Assembly: GCF_000717335.1 (NCBI RefSeq)
Contig: NZ_JNYZ01000050.1
Coordinates: 6,835 to 70,834, forward strand
Reading direction: 5' to 3'
Source: Amycolatopsis jejuensis
GTDB taxonomy: Bacteria > Actinomycetota > Actinomycetes > Mycobacteriales > Pseudonocardiaceae
DNA length: 64,000 nucleotides
Below are positions 23,703-32,931 of the stretch, piece after piece. The position numbers were made by a program, and so were the translations under genes. The notes below the pieces were generated by a model. That model did not search any database. It was not told the origin of the DNA and saw only the letters and a program-made list of their open reading frames with translations. Within the stretch, counting starts at the first letter, position 1; each line of letters opens with the position of its first letter.

Positions 23703-25165
23703 ACGACGTCCTCCGGCAGGCCGAGCGGCTCGGCCTGCCGGTCGGCGCCGCGGAGCTCCCGGCAGTCCAGGAACTGGTCACGGAAATCCTCGGCACCGTG
23801 CGGTCGTTGCCGGTACCAGCGCGTCCTGCGGTTTCTCGTGCCGTGCGGGCACCGTCCACAGAGGACGATCCGCTCAACGCCGTGACCTGGTGGACGGACG
23901 CCGAACCGACCTCGTCCGGCCCGCTGGACGGGGTCCGGGTCGCGGTGAAGGACTGCATTGCGGTGTCGGGCGTGCCGATGAGCGCGGGTTCGGCGCTGCT
24001 GGCGGGGTTCCGGCCGGACGTCGACAGCACCGTCGTCGCGCGGTTGCGGGCTGCGGGCGCGCGCATCGTGGCGACCACGCGAATGGACGAGTTCGGACTG
24101 GCCGCGGGCGGTGACACCGGTGTCGGCGGGGCAGTACGCAATCCGTTCGACCCGGACCGGACCGCCGGTGGGTCGTCGTCGGGTTGTGCGGCTGCCTTGC
24201 ATTACTCCACTGTGGACGTTGCCGTTGGCGCCGACCAGGGCGGTTCCGTGCGGGTACCAGCGGCGTGGTGCGGGGTATTCGGGCTGAAGCCGACCAGCGG
24301 GCTCGTCCCCGCGACGGGTTCGGTGGGCATCGACCACACCGTCGACCACCTGGGCCCGATCGCCCGCACCACCGCCGACCTCGCGCGGGTCCTGAACGTC
24401 CTCGCCGGACCCGACGGCGCGGACCCCCGGCAGTCCGGCCTGCCACCACCGGTCGACTACTCAGCCGCCGAGCCTCGCGACCTCTCCGGAGTACGCCTGG
24501 GTCTGCTCCGCACGCCCGGTGAACCCGCAGTACAGGCCGCCTTCGACGATGTGGTGGCTTCGCTGACGAAGCTGGGCGCGACGATCATTCCCGTCGACCT
24601 GCCCGAACTCGCCGACGCAGGCGCGCTGTGCTTCGGCACGACCGTCGAGGGAACCACCGCTCTACTGGCCGCAGGCGGCAACGGTTACCAGTGGCGCGGA
24701 CACTATTGGCCGGAACTGGCGCGCGCCGTCGCCGACGGCTGGCGTTCGAATGCCGGTGACCTCGGCCTCGCCGCGAAGGCCGTGCTGCTCGCCGGGTCCT
24801 ACCTGCAGGAAACGTACCGCGGCGAGTGGTACGCGATCGCCCAGAACGCCCGGTCCCGGCTGGTGTCCGGCTACGCCCGCGCCCTCGACGGCGTCGACGC
24901 GCTCCTTTCGCCCACCACACCGGGTCTGCCGCATCCAGTTCATGCGGATTCCGACCTGGCCCGCGTGCGCCGAGGCTGGGCGGTACTGGCGAACACGGTA
25001 CCGGCCAACCTCACCGGGCACCCGGCGCTGTCCATGCCGCTGGCAGAGGCGGAGGGCTTGCCGGTCGGCGCAATGCTGACCGGCCACCACTTCGACGAAG
25101 CTCGTTTGCTGCAGATTTCCGCGGTATGTGAACGAGAACTGGGTACACGGCCTACTCGATCGTGA
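23699..25165 (+). CDS. amidase signature family hydrolase
   Basis: A 488-aa amidase with a Ser-cisSer-Lys triad: Lys in VRVAVKDCIAVSG (about residue 83), cis-Ser in GGSSSGCAAAL (about 158), and the nucleophile in GADQGGSVRVPAAWCG (about 182). GADQGGS, rather than GTDTGGS, is the form seen in nitrile-hydratase-associated and enantioselective amidases. It would hydrolyse a carboxamide to acid plus ammonia. GTG start overlaps the SnoaL stop (GTGA). It ends the operon, and its 3' end overlaps the convergent dehydrogenase by 14 bp. Confidence 0.93.
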   Translation: MNDVLRQAERLGLPVGAAELPAVQELVTEILGTVRSLPVPARPAVSRAVRAPSTEDDPLNAVTWWTDAEPTSSGPLDGVRVAVKDCIAVSGVPMSAGSALLAGFRPDVDSTVVARLRAAGARIVATTRMDEFGLAAGGDTGVGGAVRNPFDPDRTAGGSSSGCAAALHYSTVDVAVGADQGGSVRVPAAWCGVFGLKPTSGLVPATGSVGIDHTVDHLGPIARTTADLARVLNVLAGPDGADPRQSGLPPPVDYSAAEPRDLSGVRLGLLRTPGEPAVQAAFDDVVASLTKLGATIIPVDLPELADAGALCFGTTVEGTTALLAAGGNGYQWRGHYWPELARAVADGWRSNAGDLGLAAKAVLLAGSYLQETYRGEWYAIAQNARSRLVSGYARALDGVDALLSPTTPGLPHPVHADSDLARVRRGWAVLANTVPANLTGHPALSMPLAEAEGLPVGAMLTGHHFDEARLLQISAVCERELGTRPTRS

Positions 25166-26665
25166 TCACCAGCTTGCCGAACTGGTCACCCTCGGCCAGT
25201 TCGGCAAGCGCCCGCGGACCTTGTTCGAGCGGAAACGTCCGGTGCACGACCGGCCGGATCCGATGCTCCGTCACGAGCGTGACCATCTGGTGGAACTCGC
25301 GGGCGCTGCCCATCGACGTGCCGAGCACACTGATCTGCCGGAAGAACAACTCCCGCAGCGACATGGCGACGTCCGGCCCGGTCGTGGCCCCGAGGGTCAC
25401 CATCCGTCCGCCGGAACGAAGGACGGACAGCCCGGCACCGAACGTCGCCCGCCCGATACTGTCGACGACGAGGTCCACCGGGTCGAGCTTCCATTCTGTC
25501 GTGCTGTCGATCGCCCGGTCGGCGCCGAGTTCCCTGGCGCGGTCCAGCTTTTCGGGGCTCCGGGACGTGACGCTGACCGTGGCGTTCGTGGCTTTCGCCA
25601 TCGCGAGCGCGACCGTGGCGACCCCACTGCCGATCCCGGGAAGGAGCAGGTGCTCCCCCGGTGGAGCCCGCCGCGGGTGAACAGCGCGCGGTACGCGGTG
25701 AGCCCTGCCAGGGGCAAGGCGGCGGCCTCGGCCCAGCTGAGATGCGCGGGTTTGGGGACGACGTTTCCTATCGGGACGACTACGTACTGCGCAAGCGTGC
25801 CGTCGGTGGGGACGCCGAGGATGGCGGGAGTGTCGGGAATTGGGGTGGGTTCGGGCCATCCCAGGGAGGGGTTGATGATGACCTCGTCCCCGATGGCGGG
25901 TTCTGCCACTGGTACCGGGAATGCAGGCGGTTCGGCGGCTGTCGCTGGTGCAGCTGGTTCGGCGGCTGTCGCTCGCGCAGCCGGTTCGGTTGCTGCCGCT
26001 CGCGCAGCCGGTTCGGCGGCTGTCGCCGGTACAGCCGGTTCGGTTGCCGCCGCTCGCGCAGCCGCTTCGGTTGCTGCCGCGGCCGGTTCGGTTACACCAG
26101 CGACCGCCGCGCCTGCCGCCGCTGAACCGGCAGCCACCCCGCCTGCAACCTCCGGCCGCTCTGCCGCGTCCGAACCGGACGCGGCCGCTCTGGCCCCCGC
26201 CTCATCTGCGACCTCCGGGCCTGCTGCTACCCCACCAGCCGCAGCCCCACCAGCCCCACCGACCGCCGTCCCAGCCTGCCCGGCACCGGCCCCACCGGGC
26301 ATTGCCCGCTCGGCCGCCGCCGCACCAGATGGAGCCTGCTCGGCAGCCAATCCTGCCACCTCCGCCCCTTCAGCCTCCTCCCCGCCAGCCCCTCCGAAGA
26401 CTGCCCCGCCGACCTCCGCGAAACCCGCCCCCGCGTCACCAGCCAGATCCGGCCCCACCGCGACCACCACCCCCGCCCCGTCGGAGCCCAGCACCACCGG
26501 CGCCTCCCCCGGCCCGCGGCCGCGCACCACGAACAGATCCCGATGGTTGAGCCCCGCCGCCTTCAGCGCGACCACCACCTCACCCGGCCCGGGCTCGGGC
26601 ACCGCCACCTCGGCCACCCGTACCCCAGCCAGCCCCGGCTCTCCCCCATGCACCACGGCACGCAT
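25152..26665 (-). pseudogene. zinc-binding alcohol dehydrogenase/quinone reductase, frameshifted, with Ala-rich insertion
   Basis: The ATG at 26665 starts MRAVVHGGEPG and reads through AGLNHRDLFVVRG and GSDGAGVVVAVGPD as in MDR-type reductases. A low-complexity Ala/Glu/Pro stretch of about 175 residues (26440-25915) then separates this from PAIGDEVIINPSLGW and AEAAALPLAGLTAYRALFTRGGL. Near 25666 one base is missing: the Rossmann part (LLLPGIGSGVATVALAMAKA onward to DQFGKLVITIE) continues in another frame. It is probably inactive, unless the frameshift is a sequence error. The intact protein without the insertion would be about 330 aa. Confidence 0.85.
25929..26084. repeat. 27-bp in-frame minisatellite inside the dehydrogenase gene
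   Basis: Five 27-bp units start at 25929, 25956, 25983, 26010 and 26037, and a shortened unit at 26064. On the minus strand each encodes a 9-residue unit of the form EPAARATAA. The period is a multiple of three, unlike most arrays in this window. The flanking 26085-26440 is equally Ala/Pro-rich but irregular. Confidence 0.92.
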
Positions 26666-26784
26666 AGTTTTCCTTGTCACACCGCGAAGTTAACAGCCTC
26701 CTCCGCCCCCCACGCCCCGACGCGAACCCGGTCACACCACGGAATTTTCAGATCCTGAACCAGCCACCACCGCACCTCTTTTTC

Positions 26785-26795
26785 ACTAAGTTAGT
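26785..26795. promoter_or_regulatory. ACTAAGTTAGT palindrome before a start codon
   Basis: An 11-bp perfect palindrome (ACTAA-G-TTAGT) ends 8 bases before the ATG at 26804, within an AT-rich stretch. No ribosome site is seen between, so the transcript may be short-leadered or leaderless and the palindrome an operator. Confidence 0.4.
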
Positions 26796-26803
26796 TTGAA
26801 TCT

Positions 26804-27265
26804 ATGAACAAACCGCTCACCCCCGCGGCACCGTTCGCCATCCTGGGCGCCGGATGCGTCATCGCGGGCGGTCTGGCCTCCGCCGCCATCGCCCCCGCGC
26901 CGACCCCGCACGGAGCGTGGGCGGTCGCGTACCTCGTCCTCGTCGCCGGGGTCGCCCAGGTCGGGCTGGGTATCGGGCAGGCGCTTCTCGCGCCGGGCCC
27001 ACCGTCCACTCGCCTGATCGTCGCCCAGGTCGCCGCCTGGAACGCCGGGAACGCCGCGGTGCTCACCGGAACACTGACTGGAACCACCCCTGCCGTCGAC
27101 ATCGGCGGCGCGATCCTGGCCGGCGGCTTGACCCTCCTGATCCTCGGTACGAAAGGCACCGCCCGATCCCATCACTGGGTCCGCCACGGATTCCGGGCCC
27201 TGATCGTCGTACTCCTGGTCAGCATCCCGATCGGGCTCGTCCTCGCGCGGATCGGACCATCCTGA
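26804..27265 (+). CDS. small integral membrane protein
   Basis: A 153-aa protein with four likely membrane segments: FAILGAGCVIAGGLASAAI, VAYLVLVAGVAQVGLGIGQALL, AAWNAGNAAVLTGTLTG/IGGAILAGGLTLLILG, and ALIVVLLVSIPIGLVLARIG. Family is not recognised. It lies 62 bp upstream of the DUF2249 and oxidase genes on the same strand, so a role in the same respiratory module is plausible but unproven. Confidence 0.8.
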   Translation: MNKPLTPAAPFAILGAGCVIAGGLASAAIAPAPTPHGAWAVAYLVLVAGVAQVGLGIGQALLAPGPPSTRLIVAQVAAWNAGNAAVLTGTLTGTTPAVDIGGAILAGGLTLLILGTKGTARSHHWVRHGFRALIVVLLVSIPIGLVLARIGPS

Positions 27266-27288
27266 ACCTCGCCCGCCGGCCTGATTTA

Positions 27289-27304
27289 TACTAGTCTTCT
27301 AGTA
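27289..27304. promoter_or_regulatory. TACTAG-N4-CTAGTA inverted repeat
   Basis: TACTAGTCTTCTAGTA, with perfect 6-bp arms, lies 23 bases before the GTG of the DUF2249 gene in a locally AT-rich promoter region. CTAG is rare in such genomes, which makes the site stand out. It is a candidate operator for the oxidase module. Confidence 0.55.
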
Positions 27305-27327
27305 AATACTCATCCCGGGAGGTTTCC

Positions 27328-28071
27328 GTGGACGGCTCATCCGACGTCTTCATCAGCGGTACCAGCACGGACCCGGCGATCCGGGCCGGTGCCGCCCTGC
27401 GCGCCGAGGCTGTCCGGATCCTCGCCGAGTACCGGCACAAGGCCGCCGTGGTCACCGAACTGGAGCTCGACGGAGCCGCCCGCGACGAGGCGTGCACCCG
27501 GCTGACCGATTTCGTGTCCGGCCACCTGCGCAGCTACCTCGCCGCCACCGACCGCGTCCTGCACACGACCGCGGCCGGTGCTCCCACGACCCGGCTGCTG
27601 GTCCGAGCGTTGCGCCAGCTGCAGAAAGCCGTCGAGCGGACCGTCGACGAACTGCTGCAGGCGGACACGTCCGGCCAGGTCAGCCATGCCGCGCAGGCGC
27701 TCGCTGCCGTGCTCGCCGCGTATCTGGACCTTGAGGCCACCGTGCTCCTGCCCGCGCTGGCCGAGCTTCCCGGCGCCGACGTCCCGGTCCTCGTCGACGA
27801 CCTCCGCACCCTCCTCGGCGGCGGCGAACTGGACGCCCCTGATGTACTGGACGTCCGCGAAATCCCGCCCGGAACCCGGCATCCGCGCATTTTCGGCCGG
27901 TACGCGCGGCTCGCGCCCGGCGAATCGTTCACGCTGGTGAACAACCACGATCCCCAGCCGCTGCGGCGCGAATTCACCGCCACCCACGGGAGCGATTTCA
28001 CCTGGGAGTACGTGGAATCCGGGCCGGAACGGTGGCAGGTCCGGATCGGCCGAGCGCGGATGTCGGCCTGA
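27328..28071 (+). CDS. hemerythrin-like plus DUF2249 domain protein
   Basis: A 247-aa protein. Residues about 20-165 are helical with His/Glu residues (YRHKAAVVTELELDGA, FVSGHLRSYLAATDRVLH, YLDLEATVLLPAL), resembling a hemerythrin-type four-helix bundle. Residues about 175-245 are a DUF2249 domain: LDVREIPPGTRHPRIFGRYARL and FTLVNNHDPQPLRREF. Such proteins are linked to NO and oxygen stress in other bacteria. GTG start with GGGAGG upstream. Followed after 6 bp by cytochrome oxidase subunit I. Confidence 0.83.
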   Translation: MDGSSDVFISGTSTDPAIRAGAALRAEAVRILAEYRHKAAVVTELELDGAARDEACTRLTDFVSGHLRSYLAATDRVLHTTAAGAPTTRLLVRALRQLQKAVERTVDELLQADTSGQVSHAAQALAAVLAAYLDLEATVLLPALAELPGADVPVLVDDLRTLLGGGELDAPDVLDVREIPPGTRHPRIFGRYARLAPGESFTLVNNHDPQPLRREFTATHGSDFTWEYVESGPERWQVRIGRARMSA

Positions 28072-28077
28072 CCTCCC

Positions 28078-29793
28078 ATGACCACCACTCAGAGACCGGT
28101 GCCAGTCCGTGCGCATCCCGTGCGGGTGACCCCGAAAGGCGCGCAATTCCTGTCCCTGCTGCGCACGACCGACCCGAAAACGCTCGGCATCATGTACCTC
28201 GCCACGGCATTCGGTTTCTTCATCGCCGGTGGCGCAATGGCGCTGCTGCTGAGAACCGAACTCGCCCGGCCCGGCCTGCAATTCCTGTCGGCAGAACAAT
28301 ACAATCAGCTGTTCACCATGCACGGCACGGTGATGCTTCTCTTGTACGCTACCCCCAGTGTATTCGGCTTCGCCAATTTCGTGCTGCCGTTGCAAATCGG
28401 CGCACCGGACGTCGCATTTCCACGGCTCAACGCCTTGTCGTACTGGCTTTTCCTGTTCGGTGGCCTGATCGTCCTTTCCGGATTCCTCACCCCGGGCGGC
28501 GCCGCCGACTTCGGCTGGTTTGCCTACACTCCGCTGTCCGACGCCGTCCATTCCCCCGGCGTCGGCGCGGATTTGTGGATCACCGGGCTCCTCGTCGGCG
28601 GACTGGGCACCATTCTGGGCGCGGTGAACATGGTCACGACGGTGGCCTGTCTCCGCGCCCCCGGCATGACGATGTTCCGGATGCCGATCTTCACCTGGAA
28701 CATCTTTGTCACGAGCGTTCTCGTGCTGGCCGTGTTCCCGCTGCTCACCGCCGCATTGTTCGGCCTGCTGGCCGACCGGCACCTCGGCGCGCACGTCTTC
28801 GACCCGGCCACCGGCGGCGCCATTCTGTGGCAGCATCTGTTCTGGTTCTTCGGTCATCCCGAGGTGTACATCGTCGCGCTGCCGTTTTTCGGGATCGTCA
28901 CCGAAATCGTGCCGGTGTTCTCCCGGAAGCCACTTTTCGGGTACCAGGGAATGGTCTTCGCAACGGTCGCGATCTCCGGTCTTTCGATGGCAGTCTGGGC
29001 TCATCACATGTTCGCGACCGGCGCTGTGCTGCTGCCGTTCTTCTCTCTGCTGAGCTTCCTGATCGCCGTGCCGACCGGAATCAAGTTCTTCAACTGGATC
29101 GGTACCATGTGGAAGGGCCGGGTCTCATTCGAAACCCCCATGCTCTTCTCCCTCGACTTCATGGTCACCTTCCTTTTCGGCGGCCTGACCGGGGTATTGC
29201 TGGCCTCGCCCGCCATCGATTTCCACGTCACCGACACGTATTTCGTGGTCGCCCATTTCCATTACGTCCTGTTCGGCACCATCGTGTTCGCCACCTTCGC
29301 CGGAATCTACTTCTGGTTCCCCAAGATGACCGGCCGGATGCTCGACGAACGGCTCGGAAAACTGCACTTCTGGCTGACGTTCCTGGGTTTCCACACGACT
29401 TTCCTGGTCCAGCACTGGCTGGGCGCCGAAGGGATGCCCCGCCGCTATGCCGACTATCTGTCCTCCGACGGATTCACCGTCCTCAACACGATTTCGACCA
29501 TCGGGTCCTACGTTCTCGGATTGTCGATGCTGCCATTCTTGTACAATGTGCTGAAGTCCTACCGCTACGGCGCCGTCGCCACCGTCGACGACCCGTGGGG
29601 TTTCGGCAACTCCCTCGAATGGGCCACCTCCTGCCCACCGCCACGGCACAATTTCCTGGAACTCCCCCGCATCCGCTCCGAACGACCGGCCTTCGAACTC
29701 CATTACCCGCACATGATCGACCGGATGCGCACGGAGAGCCACCACCGATTCCGCCGCCGACCCCGACAGATCGACCAGCACCCGCGCCCGTGA
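28078..29793 (+). CDS. ctaD: cytochrome c oxidase subunit I (alternative copy)
   Basis: A 571-aa heme-copper oxidase subunit I, about 12 membrane segments. [14 protein letters not shown] has the low-spin heme His, FFGHPEVYI gives CuB His and the cross-linked Tyr, AHHMF the CuB His pair, and [11 protein letters not shown] the heme ligands. No subunit II or III gene accompanies it, so this is an extra copy using subunits from elsewhere. Context with DUF2249 and a Cys-containing regulator suggests expression under low oxygen or NO. The last 40 residues are Arg-rich. Confidence 0.93.
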   Translation: MTTTQRPVPVRAHPVRVTPKGAQFLSLLRTTDPKTLGIMYLATAFGFFIAGGAMALLLRTELARPGLQFLSAEQYNQLFTMHGTVMLLLYATPSVFGFANFVLPLQIGAPDVAFPRLNALSYWLFLFGGLIVLSGFLTPGGAADFGWFAYTPLSDAVHSPGVGADLWITGLLVGGLGTILGAVNMVTTVACLRAPGMTMFRMPIFTWNIFVTSVLVLAVFPLLTAALFGLLADRHLGAHVFDPATGGAILWQHLFWFFGHPEVYIVALPFFGIVTEIVPVFSRKPLFGYQGMVFATVAISGLSMAVWAHHMFATGAVLLPFFSLLSFLIAVPTGIKFFNWIGTMWKGRVSFETPMLFSLDFMVTFLFGGLTGVLLASPAIDFHVTDTYFVVAHFHYVLFGTIVFATFAGIYFWFPKMTGRMLDERLGKLHFWLTFLGFHTTFLVQHWLGAEGMPRRYADYLSSDGFTVLNTISTIGSYVLGLSMLPFLYNVLKSYRYGAVATVDDPWGFGNSLEWATSCPPPRHNFLELPRIRSERPAFELHYPHMIDRMRTESHHRFRRRPRQIDQHPRP

Positions 29794-29823
29794 ACACAGC
29801 GACAACCAACACTGTCGATCCCG

Positions 29824-30528
29824 TCAGCGACGGCTCCGGCGTTTCCCCGCGGCGGTCGGGGTCAAATGCGCCAAACACAATGACGGCTCGACGAACGGTT
29901 CCAGCCGCTCAGCCACCAGCGGTGCGCGTACCTCGGACAGCACACCGCGCATCAGCCCGAGGTGCAGCCCGCACACGACGTCCCGATTGTCCTCGGCCAC
30001 CTCCCGGAACGGGCAATGCCGCAGCGGAATGACGGGCCGCGCCGGATCGGCGACCGCGTCCGGGGCAAAACCGGCGTCCGCGAGCACAGCGGACAGTCGC
30101 CGGATCCCCTCGGCAGCGTCGACGCGATGCGTCGGGGCCGGACGGTCCGCGAGATAGCGACCCCACGCCTCCCCCGCGGTTTCGGCCGCTTTCCCCGGCT
30201 CGGGCACGGAATCGGCAATCAACCCGGTGAGCATCTCGGCGAGCAGCCGGTAACTGCGCCGCCCGGCCGCCGGTTCCTCGGCACGGGCCGCATAAACCGT
30301 ACGCGGACGCCCCGGCTGAGTCCGATCCTCGGCACGCCGCTCGGCGAGCCCGGACTCCACCAGGCCGTCCAGGTGGAACCGCGCAGTATTGGGATGCAAC
30401 CCGACCCGCCCGGCGACGTCCTGCACCCCCACCGGCACGCCCGCGGCACGCAGCACTTCCAGCACCCGCTCGCGGCTCTCGCCAAGCACCCGGGGACCGG
30501 CCGGATCGGTCAGCGTCTGGTCGCTCAT
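29824..30528 (-). CDS. HTH regulator with Cys ligand cluster (SufR-like)
   Basis: A 234-aa regulator. An N-terminal winged HTH (VLEVLRAAGVPVGVQDVAGR, LHPNTARFHLDGLVESGLAE) is followed by GRPRTVY. The C-terminal domain has Cys in RHCPFREV, Cys 14 residues later in VVCGLHLGLMRG, and a third in PSLCLAHL, a C-x13-C-x31-C pattern reminiscent of Fe-S sensing SufR-type repressors. It ends 30 bp from the convergent oxidase gene. A perfect 8-bp-arm inverted repeat sits just before the ATG. GTG at 30552 is an alternative start. Confidence 0.86.
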   Translation of the reverse strand: MSDQTLTDPAGPRVLGESRERVLEVLRAAGVPVGVQDVAGRVGLHPNTARFHLDGLVESGLAERRAEDRTQPGRPRTVYAARAEEPAAGRRSYRLLAEMLTGLIADSVPEPGKAAETAGEAWGRYLADRPAPTHRVDAAEGIRRLSAVLADAGFAPDAVADPARPVIPLRHCPFREVAEDNRDVVCGLHLGLMRGVLSEVRAPLVAERLEPFVEPSLCLAHLTPTAAGKRRSRR

Positions 30529-30536
30529 GACGGCCA

Positions 30537-30562
30537 GTTTAGCCGAGCCCACTAGGCTAAAC
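30537..30562. promoter_or_regulatory. GTTTAGCC-N10-GGCTAAAC inverted repeat
   Basis: Perfect 8-bp arms with a 10-bp spacer end 8 bases upstream of the regulator ATG at 30528. The position implies autoregulation by the Cys-containing HTH protein. The TTAG/CTAA half-site elements recur in the palindromes at 26785 and 27289. Confidence 0.6.
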
Positions 30563-31208
30563 TACCGCAACCGCCGGTTCGCCTCTCCCCGGCCACCGAG
30601 CCCTCCCGGCGCACGGGACGGAGCAGTCAAGCTGTCAATGAACCCCCGACCACCTTCTGATCACGCACCGCCTCCTGGCCCGGGACCTTCGAACACGACC
30701 GCCTGCCGACGACGAGGCGCGCTTGTCGAGCCGGAATCCCGGCAGTCGGCGCCCTGAGTGGGCCACGGTCTCAAGGCAATGCAGCGCGGGCCCACGATCG
30801 GAACCGCGCGCCGCCTTCGAACTCCAGATGATCGCTTCAACCATCCACACCCGCGCCCAACAGCACGGCAGCCCTGGCCGACCACCACGATCTCGCATCC
30901 AAGCGGAACCTTCGCTACCGCACCTCAACTCCGGTGAATGCGACGCAACCGCCCGGCCCCAACCTCAGCCACCCGGCCAGCCGCGCCACCCTCCAGGCGA
31001 CGGCATCAAGTCACCCGCCCATGCCCAAAAACCTCACTCCCGCCGCACCGACCTCGGGGCACCGCACCGCAACCGCCCGCCCGAACCCGCGACCCACCAC
31101 CGCGCCACAACCCCCCGACCAAACCCGCGACCCACCACCGCGCCGCAACCGCCTACCCAAACCCGCAGCCCCTACCGTGCCCGAATCTCCCACCCAAACT
31201 CGCGACCC
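30563..31208. repeat. gene-free spacer with 38-bp tandem repeat
   Basis: A 646-bp stretch with no supported gene; frames crossing it encode Pro/Thr/Arg-rich peptides. From 31084 it holds a tandem array: 31084-31121 and 31122-31159 are near-identical 38-mers beginning AACCCGCGACCCACCACCGC, and 31160-31196 is a 37-bp variant. The variant is related to the 3' end of the adjacent ferredoxin gene, whose TAG lies in the same sequence motif. Confidence 0.8.
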
Positions 31209-31562
31209 CTACCGTGCCGGAATCTCCGGATGCGGCAACCCCGCCACCAGCGCCGTATCCACTCCCACCTCACCCAGCTTCGCCGCACCACCGGGACTGT
31301 CCAGCGGCGCATCCCGGCCCGGCAGTGTCTCGCTGAAGAAGCGGGCGTTGTCCTCCGCATAGATGCGCCACCGATCCGGCAGGTCGTCCTCGTAATAGAT
31401 CGCCTCCACCGGGCACACCGGTTCGCATGCGCCGCAGTCCACGCATTCGTCCGGGTGGATGTACAGCGTGCGTTCGCCGACGTAGATGCAGTCCACCGGG
31501 CATTCGTCCACGCACGCCCGGTCCATCACGTCCACGCACGGCTCGGCGATCACATACGCCAT
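31209..31562 (-). CDS. fdxA: 7Fe ferredoxin FdxA
   Basis: A 117-aa 3Fe-4S/4Fe-4S ferredoxin. AEPCVDVMDRACVDECPVDC supplies the first cluster ligands and DECVDCGACEPVCPVEA the second. Length and the C-terminal tail match mycobacterial and streptomycete FdxA, an electron carrier induced by low oxygen and acid. The ATG follows GGGAGCGGG. The stop codon lies in a sequence that is tandemly repeated downstream, so the last residues may derive from repeat expansion. Confidence 0.94.
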   Translation of the reverse strand: MAYVIAEPCVDVMDRACVDECPVDCIYVGERTLYIHPDECVDCGACEPVCPVEAIYYEDDLPDRWRIYAEDNARFFSETLPGRDAPLDSPGGAAKLGEVGVDTALVAGLPHPEIPAR

Positions 31563-31585
31563 GACCCGCTCCCTTCGGCTGGTTA

Positions 31586-31604
31586 TTACCAATGTACTCG
31601 GTAA
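31586..31604. promoter_or_regulatory. TTACC-N9-GGTAA inverted repeat
   Basis: TTACCAATGTACTCGGTAA lies 24 bases upstream of the fdxA ATG in the short gap to the MFS gene. It is a plausible operator for the ferredoxin; the binder is not known. Confidence 0.5.
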
Positions 31605-31613
31605 AACCCGGCT

Positions 31614-32843
31614 TCAGGAAGCTTTCCGGCCCGGGGCGGTCTCGCGCAGCAGCAGCGAGACCACGACCAGCAGGATGGGTGCCGCCGCGTACAGGAGGAG
31701 GGCCGTGGACAGGCTGTGCGTCGCGTCGGCAAGGGCGCCGCCTACCTGCGGGCCCAGCGCGCCGCCGAGAGTTTCGCCGACGGCGATCTGCAGGGCGAAC
31801 GCCGTGGTCATCAAGGCGGGCGGGACGGATTCGCCGGGGACGACGTAGGTGATCAGCGTCAGCGAACCCCCGGCCATCAGACCCACGACCAGCGACACCA
31901 TCAGCCAACCTGGCGTATGAGCGAAGAGGACGAAGAACAACGGCACCAAACCACTGCACACCGCAGCGATGAACAGCGCCGGGCGGCGGCCGAAGCGGTC
32001 CGAGACCGCCGGGGCCACCACGTTTCCCAGCGCGATGATGCCGCCGTACACGGTCAGCACCACCGTCGAGGTCGCGGGTGACAGGCCATTCGACGCGAGG
32101 AACACCGGCGCGAACGTGCCGAAGCCGATGTTCGCGCCGATGCAGACCACCGTGCCCACGAGCGCCAGCAGGACGTTCCGGTTCGCGACCACCACCCGGA
32201 AATCCCGGAGCCGGACCGGAGTCCGTTCCGCCGTGGTGTCCTCGCGCAGGAAGATGGCCACCAGCAGCGCTACCACCAGCCCCGGGACTGCGACCAGCGG
32301 AAACGCCTGCCGCCACCCCAGCACGGACGCCAGCCCGATCATGATGCTCGGCGCCAGCGCGCTCCCGATCACCAACGTACCGGCGATCACGATGCCGAGG
32401 TTCCGCCCCCGCCGCTCCGGCGACGACGCGCGTGCCACCACGCCCTGGATCAGCGGCAGCGCGGGTCCCTCCGCCAGGCCGATGAACGCACGGAGCAGCA
32501 GCATCTCCGGGTAGTCCCGCGCGAGCCCGACCAGGCCGACGGCGCACGAGAACAGCACGAGACTCGCGACGATCATCCACTTCGCCCGTCCGCCGAACCG
32601 GTCGGAGAGCACCGAAAACACGAGACTCGACACCGCCCAGGCGACCGCCGTGACCGAGACGAGCGACCCGAGCTGCTGGTTGTCGAGCGCCAGCTCGCGC
32701 CCGATGTCGGGGAACAGATACGTGATGCCGAACCGGTCGAGGAACACGATCCCGGCGCCGAAGAACATGATCGCGACGAGCGTGTTCTGCCGGGTGGCCC
32801 GGGCGACCGCCGGGTCTCGGCGGAAAATCCTGGTGACGGACAA
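31614..32843 (-). CDS. MFS transporter
   Basis: A 409-aa major facilitator with 12 predicted membrane segments. FLDRFGITYLFPDIGREL in helix 1, VLSDRFGGRAKWMI after helix 2 and VSDRFGRRPALF after helix 8 are MFS signatures. A TTG start at 32843 is chosen because GAGGAG lies 6 bases upstream and no ATG or GTG fits as well. It lies at the downstream end of the leftward aromatic gene set and probably exports or imports an organic acid. Confidence 0.9.
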   Translation of the reverse strand: MSVTRIFRRDPAVARATRQNTLVAIMFFGAGIVFLDRFGITYLFPDIGRELALDNQQLGSLVSVTAVAWAVSSLVFSVLSDRFGGRAKWMIVASLVLFSCAVGLVGLARDYPEMLLLRAFIGLAEGPALPLIQGVVARASSPERRGRNLGIVIAGTLVIGSALAPSIMIGLASVLGWRQAFPLVAVPGLVVALLVAIFLREDTTAERTPVRLRDFRVVVANRNVLLALVGTVVCIGANIGFGTFAPVFLASNGLSPATSTVVLTVYGGIIALGNVVAPAVSDRFGRRPALFIAAVCSGLVPLFFVLFAHTPGWLMVSLVVGLMAGGSLTLITYVVPGESVPPALMTTAFALQIAVGETLGGALGPQVGGALADATHSLSTALLLYAAAPILLVVVSLLLRETAPGRKAS

Positions 32844-32931
32844 AGGAAACTCCTCAGGACGATAGTGGACCAGTGACCCCCCGGTACCAGGTGCGTTACG
32901 CCCCACCGCAACCGCGCGGCGAAGCGGCGTA

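Noticed and set aside
30723..31604. 293-codon plus-strand frame across the spacer and fdxA
   Set aside because: Pro/Thr/Arg-rich, crosses a minisatellite, and is antisense to the ferredoxin gene.
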